A DNA stretch of 64,000 bases from an uncultured Sediminibacterium sp. (GTDB lineage Bacteria > Bacteroidota > Bacteroidia > Chitinophagales > Chitinophagaceae), in the NCBI RefSeq assembly GCF_946481145.1, contig NZ_CAMLMJ010000016.1:34704-98703 (forward strand), written 5' to 3'. Numbering within the stretch: position 1 is the first letter of the stretch; every line of letters starts with the position of its first letter. This document shows positions 28,493 to 37,644 of this stretch, piece by piece. Below the pieces are notes generated by a model. That model saw only the letters and a program-made list of their open reading frames with translations, was not told the DNA's origin and ran no database searches. A program made the translations under genes and the position numbers.

Positions 28493-28894
28493 ATGGCATT
28501 GCATCAGGAGGAGGCTTTAACACCTAAAGTAACGGGCGTAGGAGGTATCTTTTTCTTTTCAAACGATCCTTCAGCTATGAGAGAATGGTATGAAAAAAAT
28601 CTCGGAATCGTATCGAGTGAATATGGAACAAGTTTTGAATCCAGGAATATGGATAATCCGGAAGAAGTAAATACCCTTCAATGGTGTTTATTTAAACAGG
28701 GGAGTGAATATTTTGCTCCGTCGAAAAAGGAATTTATGATCAATTACCGGGTACAGAATATTGAAGGGATGGTTAATAAGCTGAAAGAAAATGGTGTTAC
28801 CATACTGGATGATATTGTTACCTACGACTACGGAAAGTTTGTACATATTATGGATGCCGAGGGAAATAAAATTGAACTTTGGGAACCCAGTTAA
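28493..28894 (+). CDS. VOC family (glyoxalase/bleomycin-resistance fold) protein
   Basis: A 133-aa protein of two beta-alpha-beta-beta-beta units: KVTGVGGIFFFSNDPSAMREWYEKNLG, then FMINYRVQNIEGMVNKLKENG and the terminal GNKIELWEPS with the usual metal-binding Glu. Specific activity unknown. Confidence 0.88.
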   Translation: MALHQEEALTPKVTGVGGIFFFSNDPSAMREWYEKNLGIVSSEYGTSFESRNMDNPEEVNTLQWCLFKQGSEYFAPSKKEFMINYRVQNIEGMVNKLKENGVTILDDIVTYDYGKFVHIMDAEGNKIELWEPS

Positions 28895-28941
28895 ATACAA
28901 AACCATGTCTACGCTTTTTAATCAGTACTGCCGGGGAAAAT

Positions 28942-29150
28942 TGGCTGCTAGCTTCTAGCCTCTAGCTGCAAGCCTTGATTGGTGCTTGTTTTAGGTCTTC
29001 TGCTATTATTTGAATAAATGACAGGGCTGGCGAATTTGTTTGGTAAAAACCTAATGAAATAAATATTTAATTACCACATCCAAGCTTGTGGATGGTTAAA
29101 TTAATAGCAAAAAAAAACTTGTAGCTAGCAGCTAGAGGCTAGAAGCTGTT
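28942..29150. repeat. Paired heptad arrays (AGCTTCT family) with companion repeat
   Basis: The left arm (about 28942-28975) has AGCTTCT, AGCCTCT, AGCTGCA; the right arm (about 29117-29150) has the complement. The companion sequence after the left arm (28970-29025) matches 7986-8040. The right arm ends about 15 nt before the next start codon. Confidence 0.7.
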
Positions 29151-29166
29151 TTTTCTCCGGACAACA

Positions 29167-29610
29167 ATGCTTTTTAATCAAACCGACGTGAATGAATTGA
29201 TTCAGCGAATCAATAACCTGAAACCTGACAGTGAAAAAAAATGGGGTAAAATGACCGTATCCCAAATGCTAGCCCACAATTGCAAGGGTTTAGAAACGAC
29301 ATTAGGAAAGCACCATATACCGAGGGTATTTATTGGCAGAATATTAGGCCCTTTTTTTCGGAATATGGCAATAGGGGATAAGCCTTTTGCCAAAAACTCA
29401 CCCACGGATAAAAGTTTAATCTTCAGTGGAGAGTATGATTTTGAATCTGAAAGAAAAAAACTAATTGAATTAATTGAAACCCTACTGAAAGGCGGTGCCC
29501 AGGCCTGCACGAAAGAGCCGCATGCATTCTTTGGTCATCTTACACCCGATGAATGGGCGATCTTCCAATGGAAACATCTCGATCATCACCTCCGCCAATT
29601 TGGTGTGTAG
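29167..29610 (+). CDS. DUF1569 (DinB-like) protein
   Basis: A 147-aa four-helix protein of the DUF1569 family, distantly related to DinB/YfiT thiol-dependent proteins. Histidines consistent with a metal site are seen in MLAHNCKGLE, PHAFFGHLT and WKHLDHHLRQFG. The function of the family is unknown. Confidence 0.85.
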   Translation: MLFNQTDVNELIQRINNLKPDSEKKWGKMTVSQMLAHNCKGLETTLGKHHIPRVFIGRILGPFFRNMAIGDKPFAKNSPTDKSLIFSGEYDFESERKKLIELIETLLKGGAQACTKEPHAFFGHLTPDEWAIFQWKHLDHHLRQFGV

Positions 29611-29642
29611 GTAAATTAAAAAAACAATAATACCCAAATCCC

Positions 29643-29681
29643 AAATCAGACATCCGCCATCAGACATCAGACATCAGACAT
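29643..29681. repeat. Heptad array (CAGACAT family) at convergent gene ends
   Basis: Words CAGACAT repeat three times after a less regular start. The array supplies the final Asn-Val codons and TGA stop of the symporter gene on the minus strand. No second arm is seen. Confidence 0.65.
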
Positions 29682-30906
29682 TTTCTTCTAAGTATTCTTT
29701 TTCACTCTTAGCAATCACCAAAGTCGCTACCCCGTTTCCAATGATATTGGTAATGGCCCTGGCTTCACTCATAAACTTATCTACGCCCAGTAAAAATGCA
29801 AGTCCTTCGAGCGGAATGGTTTTAATAGCTGCAAGGGTAGATGCTAAAACAATAAAGCCGCTACCTGTTACACCGGCGGCTCCTTTTGAAGTTAGCATCA
29901 GAATCAACAGAATGGTAAGTAGCTCGCCAACACTAAGATGTATATTATATAGCTGTGCCAGAAATATGGCAGCCATCGATAAATAAATGGATGTACCATC
30001 CAGGTTAAAGGAATAACCGGTAGGAATTACCAATCCAACCACCGATTTACTGCAACCCATTTTTTCGAGCTTACGCATAATAGAAGGCAAAGCAGCTTCT
30101 GAGGATGATGTGCCCAGCACAATTAATAGCTCTTCTTTAATGGACTTTAAAAATGAACCAATCCTGAATCCATAGTAACGCATGATACTTCCCAAAACCA
30201 GAAAAATAAAAATGAACATGGTGAGGTATACACAAGCCATTAATTTGGCAAGAGGTAAGAGTGTGTGTAAGCCAAATTTACCAACAGTATAAGCCATGCC
30301 TCCAAAAGCACCAAGCGGTGCCAGGTACATTACATATTTTAAAGCAGTAAAAACATAGTGGGAAATCCGTCCAAAAAAGTGAATCAGTTTTAAACGGTGT
30401 TTAGAATAATTGAAAAGTATGCCAACGATAATGGCAACAATCAAAACCTGTAAAGTAAGATTCGCCTTGAAAAATTGAACCCAGTCGAAACTACTACCTG
30501 CTTGTCTGGTAAATTTACTGGCATCCTGCAGGTCGAGTGAGCTTCGGTCTATATGTCCGGGCTGTGCCACCAGCGCTACAATAATACCGATGCCAAGTGC
30601 AAGCGTAGTAACTATTTCAAAATAAACCAGTGATTTAATACCAATGCGGCCTACTTTTTTGAGGTTGCCAATACTGCTAATACCAAGCACAATGGTGAGG
30701 AAAATGATCGGTGCAATAAACAGCTTGATAATGTCTACAAAGGTTTTACCAATCCATTCAGTTTTTATGGCGGTCGCAGGTGCATAATGCCCTAACAGTA
30801 TACCTGCTATGATAGCAATTAGTACGTAAAAGGTAAGATTGGTAAGTATGGTTTGATACCAGGACTTGTTTTTGATTGCTGTATTCAATGGTTTCTTTTT
30901 ATTCAT
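29674..30906 (-). CDS. Dicarboxylate/amino acid:cation symporter (DAACS family)
   Basis: A 410-aa GltP/DctA-type transporter moving C4-dicarboxylates or glutamate/aspartate with Na+ or H+. The first hairpin tip shows the serine-rich GTSSSEAALPSI, the TM7 region NLDGTSIYLSMAAIF, and the second hairpin TSKGAAGVTGSGFIVLAS. The C-terminus is short. The exact substrate is not decidable. Confidence 0.92.
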   Translation of the reverse strand: MNKKKPLNTAIKNKSWYQTILTNLTFYVLIAIIAGILLGHYAPATAIKTEWIGKTFVDIIKLFIAPIIFLTIVLGISSIGNLKKVGRIGIKSLVYFEIVTTLALGIGIIVALVAQPGHIDRSSLDLQDASKFTRQAGSSFDWVQFFKANLTLQVLIVAIIVGILFNYSKHRLKLIHFFGRISHYVFTALKYVMYLAPLGAFGGMAYTVGKFGLHTLLPLAKLMACVYLTMFIFIFLVLGSIMRYYGFRIGSFLKSIKEELLIVLGTSSSEAALPSIMRKLEKMGCSKSVVGLVIPTGYSFNLDGTSIYLSMAAIFLAQLYNIHLSVGELLTILLILMLTSKGAAGVTGSGFIVLASTLAAIKTIPLEGLAFLLGVDKFMSEARAITNIIGNGVATLVIAKSEKEYLEENV

Positions 30907-30943
30907 CCACTGCGCATTGGATTAGCGCAAAGTATAATTGTAC

Positions 30944-31360
30944 TTATAAAGTTTGCTTAGGTTTCCCCGGAACAAAGCTGCCAATAGGCGCTGTATACCA
31001 TGGACGAATATCGCAAATAAGTCTGCCAGCAGCGACAGCGGGATCTGTTTTCAATAAGTTTTCTACTTCTTCTTTCGTGGGGCAATCAAAAATAAAAATA
31101 CCCTGCCAGTCTTTTCCATCCCCAAATGGACCTGCCACTTTTAATTTGCCCTCATTGTAGAGTTTATCCATGTTGTCGAGATGACCTTTCTGTATTTTGG
31201 CAGCAGTTACGGAATCCTGATTGCGATTGGGGCCTTTAATCAACATAACAAACCAGTATTTGCGGATTTGCTCTTCAGGTTTTTGAGTAGAAGTATTGTT
31301 TTGAGCTATTACCGCAATTGCAGAAAGGAAAAATAACAGAAAAAAGATTCCCTTTTTCAT
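30944..31360 (-). CDS. Exported YCII-related protein
   Basis: A 138-aa protein with a signal peptide (MKKGIFFLLFFLSAIAVIAQ) and a YCII/EthD-like ferredoxin-fold domain: HLDNMDKLYNEGKLKVAGPFGD, then IFIFDCPTKEEVENLLKTDPAV. YCII domains are mostly cytoplasmic, so the secreted form is notable. Activity unknown. Confidence 0.85.
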   Translation of the reverse strand: MKKGIFFLLFFLSAIAVIAQNNTSTQKPEEQIRKYWFVMLIKGPNRNQDSVTAAKIQKGHLDNMDKLYNEGKLKVAGPFGDGKDWQGIFIFDCPTKEEVENLLKTDPAVAAGRLICDIRPWYTAPIGSFVPGKPKQTL

Positions 31361-31397
31361 AGTAGTTGTTTTGAAAAGGGAAGATAAGGAAACTCTG

Positions 31398-31541
31398 TCC
31401 TTCCTTCGTCAGGGAGTCCGAAAGTCGGTTCTTCCTTCGTCAGGGAGTCCGAAAGTCCGAAGACCAAAAGTCCGAAAGAAGATTGTGCTCTATTAATCTT
31501 CTTTCGGACTTTCGGACTCCGGACTCCCGGACTCTCCGACT
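31398..31541. repeat. Paired array (AGTCCGAA family) with 18-bp perfect stem
   Basis: A 27-bp unit beginning CTTCCTTCGTCAGGGAGTCC occurs twice in tandem (about 31400-31426 and 31431-31457), followed by complementary arms of AGTCCGAA/CGGACTTT words. The innermost stem is perfect over 18 bp (31467-31484 with 31495-31512) with a 10-nt loop, strong enough to terminate transcription of the minus-strand gene upstream. Confidence 0.75.
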
Positions 31542-31544
31542 TTT

Positions 31545-32462
31545 CTACAACAACCTCACACTCCCAAAATTGCTCTTAATATTAATCTTCGCATCACCAC
31601 CAGTTCCGAGCTTGCCGGTGTATCGGTGGTTGAATGTTACTCTTCCGCGAATGTTTTCGGGTTTGTCTTCTTTCAGTTCAAAACTACCTTTACCAGATGC
31701 AGTGGCATGGGTAGTTTCTATATTGTAGTCACCGCTAATGGTTTTCGGTAATAAAAGGTAAATACTGGTATGGCTAGTCTTAATGTCAATGTTTTTCACC
31801 GCATTTCCTATCGGTAGGTCAATGCTGTTGCAGAAATTTACATTGGCACTTATATCTCCTGTGAGCTCTTCAATATCAATAGATGAATGAGAAAAACTGG
31901 CTTCTGTTTTACCTAATTTACTTATTCTCGCTTTACCAAAGTTTACTTTGATGGATTTAATATTTGAAAGTTTCCCTGCTACCAGACTGCCATGACTACT
32001 CTGAATATCAAGCTCTCCAACATGGTCGCCGATTTCAAGTGGACCAAAACTATTATAGGCAATCAATCTGGCGTTATTGGGAAGATAAACGGTGTAGTCG
32101 ATCGACATTTTGTTGCTTTGATTGGTGCTCCAGCCTTTTTTTTCATCGCCAATCTGGGTTTTGAAGCTGAGGGTGTCCGGGCCAACTTTTTCAATAACCT
32201 GGATCATATCCAATAAAGTATTTGCAAAAGCCTCTTCCTGAGTGGAAACAACTATACGAGCTTCTACCTTAACCTCATTCTTTTCCCAATGTTTAATATC
32301 CATTTTTCCAAACTGGTTCCTTAAGGATACAACCGAATTGCCAATGGGAAGGGTTTTGGCGAAATCTTTTTGCTTTGTTACGGCCCATTTATAAGATTCC
32401 TGAGCGGTTGCTGAAAGGCAAAATGCCAGGAATAAACTATAAAGAATGGTGGTCTTTTTCAT
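31545..32462 (-). CDS. Exported adhesin-like beta-solenoid protein (DUF4097-like)
   Basis: A 305-aa secreted protein (signal peptide ends SATAQ). The body is repetitive beta strands with short periodic motifs (GPLEIGDHVGELDIQSSHGS, GKARISKLGKTEASFSHSS, IDIKTSHTSIYLLLP), typical of DUF4097/head-GIN-type right-handed solenoids. Function unknown; it may bind envelope components. Confidence 0.75.
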   Translation of the reverse strand: MKKTTILYSLFLAFCLSATAQESYKWAVTKQKDFAKTLPIGNSVVSLRNQFGKMDIKHWEKNEVKVEARIVVSTQEEAFANTLLDMIQVIEKVGPDTLSFKTQIGDEKKGWSTNQSNKMSIDYTVYLPNNARLIAYNSFGPLEIGDHVGELDIQSSHGSLVAGKLSNIKSIKVNFGKARISKLGKTEASFSHSSIDIEELTGDISANVNFCNSIDLPIGNAVKNIDIKTSHTSIYLLLPKTISGDYNIETTHATASGKGSFELKEDKPENIRGRVTFNHRYTGKLGTGGDAKINIKSNFGSVRLL

Positions 32463-32659
32463 GCTGGTATAGGTTTTTGGTAATAAGAGACCAGCACAGG
32501 CAAAAGGTTGGAAATAGCGATCATTTTTCCTTTAAATCCAGTGAGTAAACAAATTATAAAAGTGGGGAGAAGATATGGGGAGAGTACTAACGCCAAATAA
32601 ACTGAAAAGATACGTAGAAGAATAAAAACTGCAAAACCTGCCATACAGCTTGCAAACCT

Positions 32660-32667
32660 TATTTTTG
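32660..32667 (+). promoter_or_regulatory. Candidate -7 promoter element of the acyl-CoA dehydrogenase gene
   Basis: TATTTTTG, an exact TAnnTTTG match, 46 nt before the ATG. No clear -33 TTG at the expected distance. Confidence 0.35.
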
Positions 32668-32713
32668 CGTGACGAACAGGCGACCGACCTAAATCACTAA
32701 AAATTTCAAACTC

Positions 32714-33907
32714 ATGGCTTCCAGAACCGATTTGTTTCAATCGCCAGATTATTATCAATTGGATGAATTATTATCTGAAGAACATAAGCTGATCCGTGAA
32801 ACGGTGAGAAGTTATGTGAAAAAAGAAATTTCACCCATTATCGAAGACTATGCCCAACGTGCGTCCTTTCCAGAACATATTGTTCGACAAATGGGGGAAT
32901 TAGGATGTTTCGGTCCAACCATTCCAGTTGAATATGGTGGAGGGGGATTAGACTATATCAGTTATGGTCTGATGATGCAAGAACTTGAAAGGGGAGATAG
33001 CGGTGTACGCAGCACCGCCAGCGTACAGGGGAGTTTAGTCATGTATCCTATTTATGCCTATGGTAATGAAGCGCAGCGCAATAAATACTTACCGAAGCTT
33101 GCAAGTGGAGAGTGGCTGGGATGTTTTGGGTTGACCGAACCAGATCATGGCAGTAACCCCGCAGGTATGATTACCAATATTAAAGATGCTGGTGATCATG
33201 TAATACTAAACGGAGCCAAAATGTGGATCAGTAATGCCCCATTTGCTCAGGTAGCGGTTGTTTGGGCCAGAAATGAAGAAGGTAATATTCAGGGGGTAAT
33301 TGTTGAGCGTGGGATGGAAGGTTTTAGCACGCCTACAACGCACGGAAAATGGAGCTTACGGGCATCAGCAACAGGAGAATTAGTATTTGATAATGTACGT
33401 GTGCCAAAAGAAAATATACTCCCGAATGTTACAGGGTTAAAAGGTCCATTAGGTTGTCTGACCAAAGCCAGATATGGCATAGCGTGGGGCGCATTGGGTG
33501 CCGCCATGGATTGCTACGATACCGCTTTGCGTTACAGCAAAGAAAGGGTGCAGTTCGACAGACCAATTGGTGGATTTCAGTTGCAGCAGAAAAAGCTGGC
33601 AGAAATGATCACAGAAATTACCAAGGCTCAATTAATGGTATGGCGATTAGGTGTTTTGATGAGCGAAGGAAAAGCAACGCCACAACAGGTAAGTATGGCC
33701 AAACGCAATAGTTGCGAAATAGCCACACAAATAGCCAGAGATGCAAGACAAATGCTGGGCGGTATGGGCATTACAGGAGAATACAGCATCATGCGACACA
33801 TGATGAACCTGGAAAGCGTAATTACCTACGAAGGAACCCACGATATTCATCTCTTAATTACAGGAATGGATGTTACGGGATTGAATGCGTTTAATAGTGC
33901 GTTGTGA
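32714..33907 (+). CDS. Acyl-CoA dehydrogenase, glutaryl-CoA dehydrogenase-like
   Basis: A 397-aa flavoenzyme. STASVQGSLVMYPI, CFGLTEPDHGSNPAGM and the catalytic base Glu in TYEGTHDIHLL match glutaryl-CoA dehydrogenase, which oxidises and decarboxylates glutaryl-CoA from lysine and tryptophan breakdown. The gcdH identity is likely but not certain, as other short-chain enzymes are close. The final TTG-TGA overlaps a repeat array. Confidence 0.88.
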   Translation: MASRTDLFQSPDYYQLDELLSEEHKLIRETVRSYVKKEISPIIEDYAQRASFPEHIVRQMGELGCFGPTIPVEYGGGGLDYISYGLMMQELERGDSGVRSTASVQGSLVMYPIYAYGNEAQRNKYLPKLASGEWLGCFGLTEPDHGSNPAGMITNIKDAGDHVILNGAKMWISNAPFAQVAVVWARNEEGNIQGVIVERGMEGFSTPTTHGKWSLRASATGELVFDNVRVPKENILPNVTGLKGPLGCLTKARYGIAWGALGAAMDCYDTALRYSKERVQFDRPIGGFQLQQKKLAEMITEITKAQLMVWRLGVLMSEGKATPQQVSMAKRNSCEIATQIARDARQMLGGMGITGEYSIMRHMMNLESVITYEGTHDIHLLITGMDVTGLNAFNSAL

Positions 33908-33958
33908 ATTGTCAATGGGGGAGTGTTCCCATTATTCACCATTCACAATTCACTGCTC
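33904..33958. repeat. Heptad array hairpin (GTGAATT family)
   Basis: GTGAATTGTCAATGGG at 33904 is complementary to the words in 33926-33953 (CCCATT, ATTCACC, ATTCACA, ATTCACT). It includes the TGA stop of the acyl-CoA dehydrogenase gene and ends about 18 nt before the aroK start. Confidence 0.7.
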
Positions 33959-33975
33959 ACCCCAAATTTTAATCA

Positions 33976-34482
33976 ATGAAAGTATTTCTAATCGGCATGA
34001 TGGGTGCCGGAAAATCTTACTGGTGCAGGTATTTGGCCAAAAAGTTAAAGACTGGGGGGTATGACCTTGATTTCCTTATTGAATCCCACGAAGAGAAAAG
34101 CATTAGTGAGATTTTTGAGGAAGACGGGGAAGACTATTTCAGAAAATCAGAAGCCAAAATATTACGGTGGTTCGGAGAGAAAAAAGCATTTGTACTGGCT
34201 ACCGGAGGCGGGGCTCCCTGCTTTCACGACAATATGGACTGGATGAATAAAAATGGCCTCACCATCTGGCTCGATGAACCCATAGCGACATTGGTGGAAA
34301 GATTAAAACCAGAGAAAGAACATCGCCCCTTGATCCAATCTTTATCAGATGAGGCATTGGCTGATTTTCTGCAAAACAAACTTATTGAGCGCACACCCGT
34401 ATATGAGAAAGCGCAACATATTTTAAGAGGAAAAGAAATCAGTGAGTCTTCATTTAAAAAAATTATTCAGCAATATGCATAA
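33976..34482 (+). CDS. aroK: Shikimate kinase
   Basis: Phosphorylates shikimate in aromatic amino acid synthesis. The protein has 168 aa, typical length. The P-loop is GMMGAGKSYW at 8-17, with the shikimate-site Asp in YDLDFLIE, ATGGGAPC (Walker-B-like) and the lid EKEHRPLI. The gene overlaps the next start by 8 nt. Confidence 0.95.
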   Translation: MKVFLIGMMGAGKSYWCRYLAKKLKTGGYDLDFLIESHEEKSISEIFEEDGEDYFRKSEAKILRWFGEKKAFVLATGGGAPCFHDNMDWMNKNGLTIWLDEPIATLVERLKPEKEHRPLIQSLSDEALADFLQNKLIERTPVYEKAQHILRGKEISESSFKKIIQQYA

Positions 34483-34864
34483 AGGATTTCTTACAACAGC
34501 ATCATTTATAGGTGCATTATCTGTAGTGTTGGGCGCATTTGGAGCTCACGGACTCAAGAAAATTGTGGCGCCAGAATCATTAAACAGTTTTGAAACAGCG
34601 GTACGTTACCAGTTTTACCATGTATTTGCGCTTGCGCTAACCGGACTTGTATTTTCGTCAGGAAGTCCTTCTTTGATGAAAGCAGCAGGGGTATTGTTTA
34701 TTGCCGGTATGATCGGTTTTAGCGGATCTCTGTACCTCTTAACCTATAAATCTGCAGCACAGGTGTCTGGACTGGGTTGGGTTGGCCCGATTACACCCAT
34801 TGGCGGCACTTTACTCGTGGCAGGATGGATATGCCTGGCACTTGGATTGAGTAAAGGGGCCTGA
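34475..34864 (+). CDS. DUF423 membrane protein (YwdK/YgdD family)
   Basis: A 129-aa protein with four hydrophobic helices. The N-terminal signature is LSVVLGAFGAHGLKK, and the C-terminal part GWVGPITPIGGTLLVAGW. The start at MHKGF (overlapping the aroK stop by 8 nt) gives the usual family length; a longer start 33 nt upstream was rejected. Function unknown. Confidence 0.88.
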   Translation: MHKGFLTTASFIGALSVVLGAFGAHGLKKIVAPESLNSFETAVRYQFYHVFALALTGLVFSSGSPSLMKAAGVLFIAGMIGFSGSLYLLTYKSAAQVSGLGWVGPITPIGGTLLVAGWICLALGLSKGA

Positions 34865-34943
34865 TATTGGTGGAAAACTTAAACATATACTACCAGTTTT
34901 GCACATCAGTGGGTAGTTCGGTTATGCAGGCATTTGCATAGCT

Positions 34944-34951
34944 TATATTTG
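34944..34951 (+). promoter_or_regulatory. Candidate -7 promoter element of ftsK
   Basis: TATATTTG is an exact TAnnTTTG match ending 5 nt before the ATG, so transcription would start at or very near the first codon. No -33 TTG at the expected spacing. Confidence 0.4.
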
Positions 34952-34956
34952 TTTTC

Positions 34957-37530
34957 ATGGCAAATCGCTTGAAGAAGAAAACGCCTCCAGCACCCAGTCC
35001 GGAAGAACTGAATCCTGATAAGGAACCCGAAGTTACCGTTACTGAAGTGGTGAAGGATGAACGTACCACCAAAATACTTGGGGCATCCAGCTTATTGCTG
35101 ACCATCTTCTTATTTGTCGCATTTACCTCTTACTTATTTACTTGGCAGGAAGATCAGGATAAGGTTCATCAATTTGGTATCCGCATTTTTGCCACCGATG
35201 ATGTTAAAGTAAATAACCTGCTTGGTGTATTGGGCGCTTATGTGGCGCATATGCTTATTAATAAAGGGTTTGGACTTGCATCCTATCTTTTTTGCAGTTT
35301 CTTTTTTGTGTTAGGAGCCAACCTCTTATTTGGGAAGAAAATATTCAGCCTTGTGCGCAACCTTCGTTATATGATTGTTGGACTGGTTGTGCTGAGTATG
35401 GCATTTGCTTTTGTTTCACGAGCCAGTGCTTTTTCATGGGGAGGAGGTGTGGGTGAGTTGTTGAATGCATGGTTTGTAAAGTGGATTGGAAATATTGGCA
35501 CTGGCGCATTATTGTTATTGTCGGTATTCAGTTATGTTATCTGGCGATTCAACCCAACTTTTAAAGTACCAGATTGGCAATTCAGTAAACCATCTCCCAA
35601 AGCACACGAAGATGACTTTAAATTGAGTATTGATGATGAAGTGGCCGTTAGACAGGAATGGGACGAAAATGCGGACCTTGTAGACGAAGTTGAAACAGAA
35701 AAAACAGTAAGCCCCAATAAACTTAAATCTGAAGGATCCGGTGTAGTTGTTATTATGCCTCAGCAAGAAGAGGAAGAAGCTGATCCAATGAATGAGTTTG
35801 ATATGGTTGAAAAAGAGGAAGAGGATGAAGAAATAGAAGAAGAGGAGGAAGAACTGCCTGAATTTGAAGAAGAAATCATCGCCAAGCCAGAGCCGCTGAT
35901 CAATGTAATTCCACCGGCACCGAAGAAGATGGCTACAGACTCAAATGGATTAGAATTAGAGATCAAAGAAACACCAGAAGAGGAAGAAGAAGTCGCCCCC
36001 GCACCACAACCGGGTAAGCTCAATACAAAATATGATGTTACACTTGATCTTAAAGATTATAAATACCCAGGACTTGATCTTTTAGAAACCCACGGTAGCG
36101 AAAAAATAGTGCATGATCCGACTGAATTGGAGACCAATAAGAACCAGATCATCGCAACCCTCAAAAACTATGATATCGCTATCCAGCGCATAGCAGCTAC
36201 AGTAGGTCCTACAGTAACACTCTATGAAATTGTACCAGCTCCAGGCGTACGTATCAGCAGAATTAAAAACCTGGAAGATGATATAGCACTTAGTTTGGCT
36301 GCATTGGGTATTCGTATCATCGCACCTATACCCGGAAAAGGTACCATTGGTATTGAAGTGCCGAACGTACGCAAAACCGTGGTGAGCATGAAAACTTTAC
36401 TCGCCAGTGAGAAGTTTCAGTCTAACGCATTCTCCTTACCAATTGCCATTGGTAAGAAAATTGACAACGAAAACTTTATCGTGGACCTGGCAAGCATGCC
36501 ACACCTTTTAATGGCGGGTGCTACCGGACAAGGTAAGTCTGTTGGTTTGAATGCAATCCTTGTTTCCCTATTATATAAAAAGCATCCATCGCAATTAAAA
36601 TTTGTACTGGTTGACCCGAAAAAAGTGGAATTAAGTCTTTATAGGGTTATCGAAAAACATTTTCTTGCAAAGCTGCCGGGTGAAGAAGAATCGATTATTA
36701 CCGATACTAAAAAAGTAGTGCATACACTCAATGCACTTTGTATCGAAATGGATAACCGGTATGATTTACTGAAAGAAGCAGGCTGCCGTAATATCCGGGA
36801 GTACAATGATAAATTCACTGCCAGAAAACTTAATCCTGAAAAAGGTCACCAGTACCTGCCCTTTATCGTATTGGTTGTGGATGAGTTTGCCGATCTGATT
36901 ATGACTGCTGGTAAAGAAGTAGAAATGCCGATCGCCAGGTTAGCGCAGTTGGCAAGGGCAATTGGTATCCACCTGATTATTGCCACACAGCGTCCATCGG
37001 TGAATATTATTACGGGTACTATTAAAGCCAACTTCCCCGCACGTATTGCCTTTAAAGTATCCAGTAAAATTGATAGCCGTACTATTCTGGATGCCGGTGG
37101 AGCCGAACAATTGATTGGGAAAGGAGACATGCTGGTAAGTTATAATGGAGAAATTACCCGCTTGCAGTGTGCTTTTGTTGACACACCGGAAGTTGAAAAT
37201 GTTTGCGAATTCATCGGCGATCAGCGCGGATATCCACAGGCATTCCTCTTACCAGAATACGTAGATGAGAAAGAGATGGAAGGGAAAGACTTCGATGCCA
37301 GCGACCGTGATCCGCTTTTTGAAGACGCGGCCCGACTTATCGTTCAAAGCCAGATGGGATCTACTTCGCTGATACAAAGAAGAATGAAGCTGGGTTATAA
37401 CCGTGCAGGCAGATTAATGGATCAGCTTGAAGCTGCAGGGGTTGTTGGACCAAACCAGGGTAGTAAAGCCAGAGAAGTACTGTTTAAAACCGATATGGAG
37501 CTCCAGGAATTCCTCGATTCCATGGGTTAA
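34957..37530 (+). CDS. ftsK: DNA translocase FtsK/SpoIIIE
   Basis: An 857-aa septal DNA pump for chromosome segregation and dimer resolution. N-terminal membrane helices (about 45-190) are followed by a strongly acidic linker (about 265-310, runs of Glu), then the alpha/beta motor: Walker A GATGQGKS at 521-528, Walker B IVLVVDEFADLI, and TQRPSVNIITG. The C-terminal gamma winged helix (QMGSTSLIQRRMKLGYNRAGRLMDQLE) would read the polar DNA signals. The linker is shorter than in E. coli. Confidence 0.96.
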   Translation: MANRLKKKTPPAPSPEELNPDKEPEVTVTEVVKDERTTKILGASSLLLTIFLFVAFTSYLFTWQEDQDKVHQFGIRIFATDDVKVNNLLGVLGAYVAHMLINKGFGLASYLFCSFFFVLGANLLFGKKIFSLVRNLRYMIVGLVVLSMAFAFVSRASAFSWGGGVGELLNAWFVKWIGNIGTGALLLLSVFSYVIWRFNPTFKVPDWQFSKPSPKAHEDDFKLSIDDEVAVRQEWDENADLVDEVETEKTVSPNKLKSEGSGVVVIMPQQEEEEADPMNEFDMVEKEEEDEEIEEEEEELPEFEEEIIAKPEPLINVIPPAPKKMATDSNGLELEIKETPEEEEEVAPAPQPGKLNTKYDVTLDLKDYKYPGLDLLETHGSEKIVHDPTELETNKNQIIATLKNYDIAIQRIAATVGPTVTLYEIVPAPGVRISRIKNLEDDIALSLAALGIRIIAPIPGKGTIGIEVPNVRKTVVSMKTLLASEKFQSNAFSLPIAIGKKIDNENFIVDLASMPHLLMAGATGQGKSVGLNAILVSLLYKKHPSQLKFVLVDPKKVELSLYRVIEKHFLAKLPGEEESIITDTKKVVHTLNALCIEMDNRYDLLKEAGCRNIREYNDKFTARKLNPEKGHQYLPFIVLVVDEFADLIMTAGKEVEMPIARLAQLARAIGIHLIIATQRPSVNIITGTIKANFPARIAFKVSSKIDSRTILDAGGAEQLIGKGDMLVSYNGEITRLQCAFVDTPEVENVCEFIGDQRGYPQAFLLPEYVDEKEMEGKDFDASDRDPLFEDAARLIVQSQMGSTSLIQRRMKLGYNRAGRLMDQLEAAGVVGPNQGSKAREVLFKTDMELQEFLDSMG

Positions 37531-37618
37531 TCCTTCATTTTCACCGATTTATAACATTTTTCCCGGCAATCAGCGTAAACTATTGTGCATGAGAACTGTC
37601 TTACAAAACAGTAAAACT

Positions 37619-37626
37619 TATATTTG
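37619..37626 (+). promoter_or_regulatory. Candidate -7 promoter element of lolA
   Basis: TATATTTG, an exact TAnnTTTG match, 18 nt before the lolA ATG. Confidence 0.4.
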
Positions 37627-37644
37627 CGCCCTCAAATAAAAAGC

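Noticed and set aside
37624..37644. Seven-residue longer LolA start
   Set aside because: It would place polar residues before the signal peptide and overlap the -7 promoter element.
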